From assembly GCA_007134115.1 (NCBI GenBank), contig SLLK01000223.1, positions 1 to 5,857 on the forward strand: a stretch of 5,857 nucleotides of DNA, given 5' to 3'. Position numbers and translations under genes: made by a program. The first letter of the stretch is position 1; every line of letters starts with the position of its first letter. The notes under the pieces are model-generated. The model worked only from the letters and a program-made list of their open reading frames with translations, was not told where the DNA came from and searched no databases. Positions 1-5,567 of the stretch are shown here, piece by piece. This DNA comes from Gammaproteobacteria bacterium (GTDB taxonomy: Bacteria; Pseudomonadota; Gammaproteobacteria; UBA5335; SLRW01).

Positions 1-328
1 CCAACTGCACGCCCGCCGCAACAATGCCGGGCAAATCGCGCACCAGTGTGATCAGCAGAGCCAGGATACCGATGTATATCAGCGCCCGGGGGTGCGAGGG
101 ATAACGAAAGAAGTCATGCAGGCGCAGCCAGAACGGCGTAATGGTGTTGGCATGCCCCACAGACTCGGTTTGCCGGCCGCATAAAGGGCAAGGCGGCCCG
201 GCCAGGGGATCGGAACCACCCTCGCCACCGCTTTCGGCACAGCGGGCACACATCTGCCGGTTGCAGCCCGGGCAGCACCAGCGTGCCGGGGCTCGCGGGT
301 GATAGTGGCAGCGTACGGTCTCATCCAT
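1..328 (-). CDS. Zinc-finger (B-box-like) membrane protein, N-terminal part, cut by window edge
   Basis: An open frame starts at ATG 328 and runs without a stop to the left edge, giving 109 visible residues. The first 50 residues hold a cysteine/histidine array: C7-H8-x-H10, C18-C19-x2-C22, C27-x2-C30 and C47-x2-C50. The C..H......C..C....C..C spacing resembles B-box or zinc-ribbon folds and probably binds zinc. A linker with a PFW motif (65-67) follows, and then the start of a hydrophobic helix at about 83-96 (ALIYIGILALLITL), so the protein is probably membrane-anchored with a cytosolic zinc module. A GGAGG about 10 bases upstream (339-343) supports this start. It lies 54 bp downstream of the CoA-transferase on the same strand. 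Similar proteins with an N-terminal zinc module and a multi-helix, sometimes Yip1-like, C-terminus are known, but the diagnostic C-terminal part is outside the window. Function is unknown. A competing frame starting at 324 lacks the cysteine pattern and is a shadow. Confidence 0.75.
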   Translation of the reverse strand, partial: MDETVRCHYHPRAPARWCCPGCNRQMCARCAESGGEGGSDPLAGPPCPLCGRQTESVGHANTITPFWLRLHDFFRYPSHPRALIYIGILALLITLVRDLPGIVAAGVQL

Positions 329-358
329 GGTGACGACCCCTCCCTCTACAGTCTGCAT

Positions 359-371
359 CCCGGGACCCGGG
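359..371. repeat. 13-bp perfect palindrome between two genes
   Basis: The sequence CCCGGGACCCGGG reads the same on both strands around a central A/T. It lies in the 54-bp gap between the CoA-transferase stop and the zinc-finger gene. It could fold as a 5-bp G/C stem with a 3-base loop in the minus-strand RNA. No U-run follows, so a classical intrinsic terminator is not supported. The palindrome is directly visible; any function is a guess, and short G/C palindromes arise by chance in DNA of this composition. Confidence 0.35.
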
Positions 372-382
372 CGACACCCCGT

Positions 383-1567
383 TCAGACGATGCCCTGTTC
401 ACGCAGCGCCGCAATGCGCTGACGATCGTAACCCAGACTGGTCAGGATTTCCCCGGTATGCTCGCCCAGTCGTGGCGCCCGGGTGCGCACGCCGGACTCC
501 AGTGAGGAAAACCGTACCGGCGTATCGGACACCGGAATGGGCGTATCGATACCGGGCCACTCGATCGACCGGAAAAAGCGCATGGCCCGCACATGCTCGT
601 CCTCCAGCACCTGTTGCGGCGACAACACACGGCCCGCGGGGATGCGTGCCGCATCCAGCGCCTCCAGCACCTCGGCGGTGGTCCGCTGACCACACCAGGC
701 GGCCATTCTGCGGCTCAGTGCCTCGCCATTGTCGCCCCGCGCCTGGTCGTCGGCGAAGCGCGCATCATCGATCAATGCTTCCTCGCCCATCAGTCGGCAC
801 CAGCGGCGGAACAGCGGATCACCCACACACTGCACCAGCACCCAGCCATCGCGCGTGGCAAATGTATCGCCCGGGCCGGCATGCTGGCTGCGATTTTCAG
901 TACCCACCCGGTCCGGTGCGTTGACCGCCTGCTCGATCAGGTTGCCATTCATGAAACTCAACGCCGTGCCCAGCAACGAAGCCTCTACATGCTGGCCCTC
1001 GCCGGTACGCGCGCGGTGCATCAGCGCCGCCATGGTGCCGAAGGCACTCAGCGTGGCGGTGCCGAAATCGGCAAACGGGGCGACACTCTTCATCGGCTGG
1101 TCAGCCGGCCCGGACAAATGCATGGCGCCGGACTGAGCCTGCGCAATGCCGTCAAAGCCCACCCGGTCACTGGCCGGTCCGCCGGTGCCGTAGGCGGTCA
1201 CGGTAGTCAGGATAATATCGGGCTTCACCGCCCGCAGGCTCTCGTAGTCCAGCCCCATGGCGGCCAGCCCCTGCGGCGGCAGGTTGGCCACTACCACATC
1301 GGCAGTCGCCACCAGTTCGCGCACGATCACCCGGCCTTCGTCGGTCATCGGGTCCAGCGTCATGCCGCGCTTGTTGCGCCCCATCTGCAGGAACTGCCCC
1401 CCTTCCCCGCCCGGCGTCAGCGGCATCAGGTAGCGGTCTTCACTGCCCGCCGTCTTCTCGATGCGAATGACCTCCGCACCCATGTCGCCGAGCAGGGCCG
1501 CACACCACGGGCCCGCAATATAGCGGCCAAAATCGAGCACCCGCACGCCATCCAGTACACCGGCCAT
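383..1567 (-). CDS. Class III CoA-transferase, CaiB/BaiF family
   Basis: This 394-residue protein is a family III CoA-transferase. Enzymes of this family move coenzyme A between organic acids through an aspartyl-CoA intermediate in the cytosol. The N-terminal CoA-binding segment is clear (VLDFGRYIAGPW, then LGDMGAEVIRIEK, residues 11-38). The family block PFADFGTAT follows, with Asp167 as the expected nucleophile, equivalent to Asp169 of formyl-CoA transferase, and then RTGEGQHVEASL. The C-terminal part matches the family's second domain (RDGWVLVQC, ARIPAGRV, LGEHTGEIL). Length is normal at about 400 residues. I chose ATG 1567 over the in-frame GTG at 1573 because GGAGGTGAT lies 5 bases before the ATG, whereas the GTG begins on the last G of that GGAGG. 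The glycine-rich loop of true formyl-CoA transferases is not visible; the corresponding region reads VQCVGDPLF, so formyl/oxalyl specificity is unlikely. The substrate pair is unknown. The nearby permease suggests a role in organic-acid or carnitine-like catabolism, by inference only. Confidence 0.93.
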   Translation of the reverse strand: MAGVLDGVRVLDFGRYIAGPWCAALLGDMGAEVIRIEKTAGSEDRYLMPLTPGGEGGQFLQMGRNKRGMTLDPMTDEGRVIVRELVATADVVVANLPPQGLAAMGLDYESLRAVKPDIILTTVTAYGTGGPASDRVGFDGIAQAQSGAMHLSGPADQPMKSVAPFADFGTATLSAFGTMAALMHRARTGEGQHVEASLLGTALSFMNGNLIEQAVNAPDRVGTENRSQHAGPGDTFATRDGWVLVQCVGDPLFRRWCRLMGEEALIDDARFADDQARGDNGEALSRRMAAWCGQRTTAEVLEALDAARIPAGRVLSPQQVLEDEHVRAMRFFRSIEWPGIDTPIPVSDTPVRFSSLESGVRTRAPRLGEHTGEILTSLGYDRQRIAALREQGIV

Positions 1568-1568
1568 G

Positions 1569-1577
1569 ATCACCTCC
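1569..1577 (-). promoter_or_regulatory. Strong ribosome binding site fixing the CoA-transferase start
   Basis: On the minus strand the sequence is GGAGGTGATC followed by ATG. GGAGGTGAT is a near-perfect complement to the 3' end of 16S rRNA. Its GGAGG core ends 5 bases before ATG 1567. The alternative GTG 1573 lies inside this site, so it cannot be served by it. The shorter 394-residue product is therefore preferred. Confidence 0.8.
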
Positions 1578-1593
1578 AGTCAGGAAACATTGC

Positions 1594-1599
1594 GCTATA
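1594..1599 (-). promoter_or_regulatory. Possible -10 box for the CoA-transferase
   Basis: TATAGC on the minus strand, preceded directly by TG, lies 26 bases upstream of ATG 1567 in the 106-bp gap after the DUF2845 gene. Four of six bases match TATAAT. No convincing -35 is present at 16-18 bp. The unusually large gap relative to the genes before it makes a separate promoter plausible, but the motif alone is weak. Confidence 0.25.
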
Positions 1600-1673
1600 C
1601 ACCGGGCGCCGTTCCCTGCGCACTGCTTACCGGAGCCTGATCCCGGGCTGCCGACCCAGTCATTGTGACCCGA

Positions 1674-2297
1674 TCAGTACCCTCGCCCGCCGGACTCCAC
1701 GCGCTGCACGCGACCGTCCACCAGCGTCAACACTCTGTAGAAGTAGCGCGGACCGAAATTGTAGATCCACTCCTCTTCCAGCGTGACGGTGCTGCCGCGC
1801 GCCGGGTACTGCGGGTCATGGTAACGGCGGCGCACACGCTGCTCGCGGTCATCCGGATCACCGCAACGGGCCACCAGCTCCAGATGCGTCATGCCCCGCT
1901 TCAGGGCCTCGGGGCTGCACCTGCCGGGGGCGTCCGGCCGGAACCCGTAGCCGCGGGACTCGATGGCCACGATGCGTCCGTTACGTATGCGCAACTCGCG
2001 GATAAACCGCTGCGGCCCGAAGTTGTAGTACCAGATTTCCTCGTAGGGCAACACGCCGTAGCCGACGATCACTTCGTGGCGCACCGGCACCATGAGATCC
2101 GGCTCGCCACAGGCTGTGTTCACATCAATACGCCGGTCGCCTGCGGAGACGAGGCTGCCATCGCAGCGCAGCGAGCGGGCATCGGCTGGCGGCCACACCA
2201 GTACGGACAGCACCAGCAAAAGCGCCGCCCACCACACAACCCCGTGCCCCTCCCGGTCCTGCCGCGCAGCGGATACTGGCAGACTCAACTGATGCAT
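1674..2297 (-). CDS. Secreted DUF2845 protein with two tandem domain copies
   Basis: This 207-residue protein has an n-region with arginines at 12 and 15, a hydrophobic segment at 20-35 and a likely signal-peptidase site after PPADA (residue 40), so export to the periplasm is expected. The mature part contains the DUF2845 pattern twice. Copy 1 has CGEPD at 63-67, EEIWYYNFGP at 86-95 and NGRIVAIESRGYGF at 106-119. Copy 2 has CGDPD at 145-149, EEEWIYNFGP at 174-183 and DGRVQRVESGGRGY at 194-207. Each copy also has a preceding cysteine (C45, C127), which may pair with the CG(E/D)P cysteine. The family's function is not known. ATG 2297 is preceded by GGAGG at a 10-base spacing. A later GTG (codon 21) would remove the charged n-region and is less likely. 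The gene starts 36 bp after the PH-domain gene, in the same transcriptional direction. Confidence 0.88.
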   Translation of the reverse strand: MHQLSLPVSAARQDREGHGVVWWAALLLVLSVLVWPPADARSLRCDGSLVSAGDRRIDVNTACGEPDLMVPVRHEVIVGYGVLPYEEIWYYNFGPQRFIRELRIRNGRIVAIESRGYGFRPDAPGRCSPEALKRGMTHLELVARCGDPDDREQRVRRRYHDPQYPARGSTVTLEEEWIYNFGPRYFYRVLTLVDGRVQRVESGGRGY

Positions 2298-2333
2298 ACC
2301 GCTTCGACCTCCGCCGGTCAGGCGCGTGTGGTA

Positions 2334-2834
2334 TCAGTCCACAGCCGCCTGGGCGTGCCGGCTGCGCAGTCGGTCCTCGATCTGCGCCCGTCGGTCCGTC
2401 GGCCGCGCAATGCCGTTAAACACGATATCCACCTCGCCGGTACCGGCCGAGGCAAATTCCAGGGTGCCCACGCCCAGCAGGCGCTCCACCACGCTCTGGC
2501 GCAAACCCACCGAGCGCACATGCCCGAAGTCGATGCGCAGGTTGTCGCGCGCGATAATGCCGATGCAGCGTTCCACCCCCGTGGGCGAGACCACGAACTT
2601 CTGCGAGTAGCGCTGGAACAGCATGCGCAACACCACAAAGACCGCGATCCCCGCGGCCAGCCATTGCACCCCGCTGAGCAGCGCTGAACCGTTATCCACC
2701 GGCACCAGCCCCAGCATGCGTGCCGGAGCGACCGCGACGGGGAGGGTCATCAACAGCAACAGCCAGGAGCCCCACCAGAGCCGCCACGCGGGACGCAACA
2801 CCAGCGTCGCGGTTTGATCCTGCTCGTTTTCCAT
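2334..2834 (-). CDS. Small membrane protein with bacterial PH (DUF304/YdbS-like) domain
   Basis: This 166-residue protein has a short charged N-terminus (MENEQDQ), two hydrophobic helices at about 20-38 and 53-73, and a soluble C-terminal half. The C-terminal half matches the bacterial PH domain of YdbS/YdbT proteins: SQKFVVSPTGVER at 77-89, LRIDFGHVRSVGLRQSVVERLLGVGTLEF at about 99-127 (conserved arginines and the RLLGVGTLEF turn), then the strand EVDIVFNGIARP at 134-145 and a terminal amphipathic helix. Both helices precede the PH domain, which probably faces the cytosol. Its start is only 5 bp beyond the permease stop, which suggests translational coupling; a GGAG lies 10 bases before the ATG, inside the end of the permease gene. 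The cellular role of this family is poorly known; membrane stress or secretion functions have been proposed for relatives. A link to the permease is inferred from position only. Confidence 0.87.
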   Translation of the reverse strand: MENEQDQTATLVLRPAWRLWWGSWLLLLMTLPVAVAPARMLGLVPVDNGSALLSGVQWLAAGIAVFVVLRMLFQRYSQKFVVSPTGVERCIGIIARDNLRIDFGHVRSVGLRQSVVERLLGVGTLEFASAGTGEVDIVFNGIARPTDRRAQIEDRLRSRHAQAAVD

Positions 2835-2839
2835 ACGTC

Positions 2840-4228
2840 CTACGCTCCCATAAATGCCATGGCGATGCCCATCACAACCAGGGTGGCAATCACCGGCACC
2901 ACCACAGTAATGATGCCTATATCCTTGTACGCCTGTCGATGGGTCAGCTGCATGATGGTCAGGGTGGCGATCACCGCGCCACAGTGCGGCAGCGAATCAA
3001 TGCCGCCGCTGGCCAGGGTCACCACGCGATGGAGCACTTCCGGATCCACGCCCATCTCTATATAGCGATCCGCCAGGGTCTGCATGAATATCTGCAGCCC
3101 GCCCGACGCCGAACCGACTATAGCCGACACAATGCTCACCGAAATCACGGCGGAAAACAGCGGCGGCAGCCCCGAACCGAGCATCACCTCGGCGAAGTTC
3201 ACGAAGCCCTCGGTCTGTGTAACCACGCCGCCGAAACCAATCACCGCAGCGGTGTTGAGCAGCGGCATCACCGCATCCTCGGCGCCGCGACTGAGCGTGC
3301 CCATGGGCTGCGCCCAAAGATTGCGGAACATCGCCAGCGAGGTCAGGGTGCCCAGCAACAGGGCCATACTCGGCCAGATAATCGGCTGGCTGTCGGCGAA
3401 CAGCACCACACGGTGCAACAGGGGGCCATCTTCGGACGCGCTGTCGCCCAACGCCAGGAGCACCAGGCGCGGCACAATAATGGTGCCCAGCACCACCATC
3501 AGCGGCACCGTGGACGGCAGCCAGCCCGGCATGTCCGGGTCGTCCATGCCCTGCTCCGGAATCACGTCACGGGGACCGGGCTCGAAGCCCTCGCCCGCAG
3601 CGGCGGCCTTGTGCCGCTGGCTCTCCAGATACCACATACCCAGGCCGAGCATGATCAGCGCGGCCACGATGCCGAGAAAGGCGCCGGAAAACAGGCTGGT
3701 GCCCAGCGCATTAGCCGAAATCACATTGTGAATGGACGGCGCGCCGGGCAGCGCAGTCATGGTAAAGGTGCCCGCACCCAGCGAGGTGGCGCCCACGAAC
3801 AGGCGCTTGGGCATATTGGATTGCTGCATCAGCGCCAGGCCCAGCGGATACACGGCGAAGATCACCACGAACACCACCACCCCGCCATAGGTCAAAATAG
3901 CGGTGGCGATCATGCCGATCCACAGGGTGCGATGCGGGCCCAGCTTGCGCGCCAGGGCGTAGGCGATACTCGGCGCTGCCTTGGCCTCGGCCATAACCTT
4001 GCCGAAAATTGCGCCGGCCAGGAACAACAGGAAAAACTGGCCGGCAAAGGTAAACGCGCCCAGCGGACCGAACGGCCAGTGCTCCAGCAAGGCCGCCGGA
4101 ATGAACAGCCCGTTGGTGACCGCCACCACCATGGCGCCGAGCAGGGAGGCGATGAACACGTTGACGCCGCGCAGGGCGAGAAAGATCAGCAGGCCCAGAC
4201 CCGCCAGCAAGCCGATATTGGCAATCAT
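2840..4228 (-). CDS. GntP-family permease (gluconate/hydroxy-acid:H+ symporter type)
   Basis: This 462-residue inner-membrane protein is almost entirely hydrophobic, with about 12 predicted helices beginning at residue 4 (IGLLAGLGLLIFLALRG). A hydrophilic loop at about 201-239 separates the two halves. GntP-family features include TYGGVVVFVVIFAVYPLG at 113-130, the ALPGAPSIHNVISA segment at 159-172, VGSASGGLQI at 371-380 and SGGIDSLPHCGAVI at 407-420, ending with a long final helix. The family imports gluconate and related sugar acids or short hydroxy acids with protons. The ASGGIDSLPHCGAVI block resembles members annotated as D-beta-hydroxybutyrate permeases, so a small hydroxy-acid substrate is more likely than gluconate, though this is unproven. 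ATG 4228 has a GGGGGA at about 8 bases. It is the first gene of the minus-strand cluster, directly followed by the PH-domain gene. No kinase or dehydrogenase of gluconate or hydroxybutyrate metabolism lies in the window. Confidence 0.92.
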   Translation of the reverse strand: MIANIGLLAGLGLLIFLALRGVNVFIASLLGAMVVAVTNGLFIPAALLEHWPFGPLGAFTFAGQFFLLFLAGAIFGKVMAEAKAAPSIAYALARKLGPHRTLWIGMIATAILTYGGVVVFVVIFAVYPLGLALMQQSNMPKRLFVGATSLGAGTFTMTALPGAPSIHNVISANALGTSLFSGAFLGIVAALIMLGLGMWYLESQRHKAAAAGEGFEPGPRDVIPEQGMDDPDMPGWLPSTVPLMVVLGTIIVPRLVLLALGDSASEDGPLLHRVVLFADSQPIIWPSMALLLGTLTSLAMFRNLWAQPMGTLSRGAEDAVMPLLNTAAVIGFGGVVTQTEGFVNFAEVMLGSGLPPLFSAVISVSIVSAIVGSASGGLQIFMQTLADRYIEMGVDPEVLHRVVTLASGGIDSLPHCGAVIATLTIMQLTHRQAYKDIGIITVVVPVIATLVVMGIAMAFMGA

Positions 4229-4243
4229 CCGATGTATCCCCCG

Positions 4244-4283
4244 CGCCGGCGTTGCCGCGCCTCCCTCGCGCCACGCCGGCGTT
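4244..4283. repeat. Two direct copies of CGCCGGCGTT, 30 bp apart (third inverted copy at 4392-4400)
   Basis: CGCCGGCGTT occurs at 4244-4253 and again at 4274-4283. Its 9-base core occurs in reverse complement (AACGCCGGC) at 4392-4400. All three fit a 12-bp palindrome AACGCCGGCGTT, with the middle copy matching 11 of 12. The 30-bp period is close to three helical turns. They lie between the permease start and the lipA promoter, where a regulator would be expected to bind. G/C-rich palindromes are frequent in such DNA, so a binding site is only a possibility. Confidence 0.35.
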
Positions 4284-4410
4284 TTGTTTTGTCAGTACTT
4301 GCGGCCGGAAAACGAGACCGGATCAGCGATGGATCTGTCGCACCGTCCGTGCCCTGTTCTACCATGAAACAATCGCCAACAGGGAACCCGCAACGCCGGC
4401 CGATGTCGGT

Positions 4411-4416
4411 TATGAT
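4411..4416 (+). promoter_or_regulatory. lipA: Candidate -10 box of the lipA promoter
   Basis: TATGAT matches the sigma-70 -10 consensus at five of six bases. It lies 37 bp before the lipA start, which would give a leader of roughly 30 bases containing the GGAG at 4439-4442. The -35 region at 16-18 bp spacing (around 4387-4394, C/G-rich) is poor, so an activator or a different sigma factor may be needed, or the match may be chance. Confidence 0.4.
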
Positions 4417-4438
4417 GACACCAGCACACAGCTTTCTC

Positions 4439-4442
4439 GGAG
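4439..4442 (+). promoter_or_regulatory. lipA: Ribosome binding site choosing the lipA start
   Basis: GGAG lies 11 bases before ATG 4454, a slightly long but workable spacing. None of the upstream in-frame ATG codons (4363, 4402, 4411, 4414) has a comparable site. If the -10 at 4411-4416 is real, those codons would not be in the transcript. Confidence 0.55.
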
Positions 4443-4453
4443 ATTCGCGGCAC

Positions 4454-5446
4454 ATGAGCACCAGCCTCAAAGGCATTCCGGTCGTGGTCAGCGGCGCCAA
4501 GATCGACAAGGACCACGGCATCCGCGCGATCAAGAACGGTATCAAGCGCAACGCCAACGCGACCATCCCGGGCGGGCGCAAACCCTCCTGGCTGCGCGCG
4601 CGCGTGCCCGGCGGCAAGGTCTACGGCGAAGTCCGCGAGACGGTGCGCAAACATCGCCTGAGCACGGTGTGCGAGGAATCCATGTGCCCCAACATCGGCG
4701 AATGCTGGAATAACGGCACCGCCACCCTGATGCTGATGGGCGATGTGTGCACTCGCGCCTGCCGTTTCTGCGCGGTGGACACCGGCAATCCGCGCGGCTG
4801 GCTGGATCATGAGGAACCACAGCACGCCGCCGAAGCGGTGCGCCTGATGGGGCTGCGCTACGTCGTACTCACCTCGGTGGACCGCGATGATCTGGCCGAC
4901 GGCGGCGCGGCGCACTACGCCGCCTGCGTGCGCGAGGTCAAACGCGTCAACCCGCAAACCGCCGTGGAAGCACTGACGCCCGATTTCGGCGGCGTGCACG
5001 CGCATGTAGACACCGTGGTCAACTCGGGTCTGGAAGTCTTCGCCCAGAACGTGGAGACGGTGCGCCGCCTGACGCATGACGTGCGCGACCCCCGCGCCGG
5101 TTATGAACGTACGCTGGACGTGCTGGCCCACGCCAAGGCCATGCGACCCGACGTGCTCACCAAGACCAGCCTGATGCTGGGCCTGGGCGAAACCGAGCAG
5201 GAGATCGGCGAAGTGCTCGACGATCTGCGCGCCGCCGGCGTGGACATCGTCACCTTCGGCCAGTACCTGCGCCCGACCATGAACCATCTGCCGGTAACCC
5301 GCTACGTGCCGCCGGAAGACTTCGAGAAATACCGCCAGTGGGGCCTGGAGCGCGGCTTCCTGGAGGTGGTTTCCGGACCGCTGGTGCGCTCCAGCTATCG
5401 CGCCGACAAGGTGCTGGAAAAGAACAACGTGGGTCTGGGCGCCTGA
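4454..5446 (+). CDS. lipA: Lipoyl synthase (radical SAM)
   Basis: This complete 330-residue lipoyl synthase inserts two sulfur atoms at C6 and C8 of octanoyl chains on lipoyl-carrier proteins, making the lipoyl cofactor of pyruvate and 2-oxoglutarate dehydrogenases and the glycine cleavage system. All expected residues are visible. The auxiliary cluster motif CEESMCPNIGEC has cysteines 73, 78 and 84. The radical-SAM motif CTRACRFC has cysteines 99, 103 and 106. Other family blocks are TSVDRDDLADGGA (140-152), the NVETV block (199-203), KTSLMLGLGET (237-247) and GQYLRPTMNHLPV (269-281). The C-terminal RSSY motif (312-315) supplies the serine ligand of the auxiliary cluster. Length is typical (E. 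coli has 321). Start ATG 4454 is explained at the ribosome binding site. lipB, often next to lipA, is absent from the window. A rhomboid gene follows on the same strand after 121 bp. Confidence 0.98.
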   Translation: MSTSLKGIPVVVSGAKIDKDHGIRAIKNGIKRNANATIPGGRKPSWLRARVPGGKVYGEVRETVRKHRLSTVCEESMCPNIGECWNNGTATLMLMGDVCTRACRFCAVDTGNPRGWLDHEEPQHAAEAVRLMGLRYVVLTSVDRDDLADGGAAHYAACVREVKRVNPQTAVEALTPDFGGVHAHVDTVVNSGLEVFAQNVETVRRLTHDVRDPRAGYERTLDVLAHAKAMRPDVLTKTSLMLGLGETEQEIGEVLDDLRAAGVDIVTFGQYLRPTMNHLPVTRYVPPEDFEKYRQWGLERGFLEVVSGPLVRSSYRADKVLEKNNVGLGA

Positions 5447-5462
5447 GTACCCGGCGGACTCG

Positions 5463-5484
5463 GTGGCGCTCGGCCATACGCCAC
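5463..5484 (+). terminator. Weak hairpin after lipA, no U-run
   Basis: GTGGCG at 5463-5468 pairs with CGCCAC at 5479-5484 across a 10-base loop, starting 17 bp after the lipA stop. No run of T follows, so this is not a standard intrinsic terminator. It may only protect the 3' end of the message, or be chance. Confidence 0.25.
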
Positions 5485-5567
5485 ATCCCGGTCAGACATC
5501 TCTTCTCCCGCGAACACCTGAGCGGTACCATGTGCCGCTGTCGTCACACTGCGCCGAGGCCCTCACC

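Larger units (their letters stand above)
4229..4453. other. Divergent intergenic region between permease and lipA
   Basis: These 225 bp separate two divergent genes and must carry the lipA promoter and probably the promoter of the minus-strand cluster. It holds a -10 box for lipA, three copies of a near-palindromic 9-10-mer and an isolated TTGTCA hexamer (4289-4294) with no -10 partner at a normal distance. I found no convincing minus-strand promoter. The lipA reading frame happens to be open through this spacer, but candidate starts at 4363, 4402, 4411 and 4414 lack ribosome binding sites. Confidence 0.7.

Noticed and set aside
593..1786. 397-codon plus-strand open frame
   Set aside because: It is antisense to the well-supported CoA-transferase, with His/Arg/Gln-rich low-meaning composition, no ribosome binding site and no recognisable domain.
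1665..2687. 340-codon plus-strand open frame
   Set aside because: It overlaps the DUF2845 and PH-domain genes in antisense and has no recognisable motif. Both minus-strand genes have clear family signatures.
4289..4294. TTGTCA, a good -35 hexamer on the plus strand
   Set aside because: No -10-like hexamer lies 16-18 bp downstream, where the sequence is around CGAGAC, and it is 117 bp from the TATGAT box. It is probably chance.
2720..4453. Very long plus-strand open frame continuing in frame into lipA (908 codons in total)
   Set aside because: The part before 4454 is antisense to the PH-protein and permease genes. Its translation is His/Gln/Arg-rich with no domain, as expected from the complement of GC-rich codons for hydrophobic residues. 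lipA itself starts at 4454.
4292..5287. 331-codon minus-strand open frame
   Set aside because: It is antisense to lipA, which carries all its catalytic motifs. The composition (His/Gly/Ala-rich) is that of a shadow frame.
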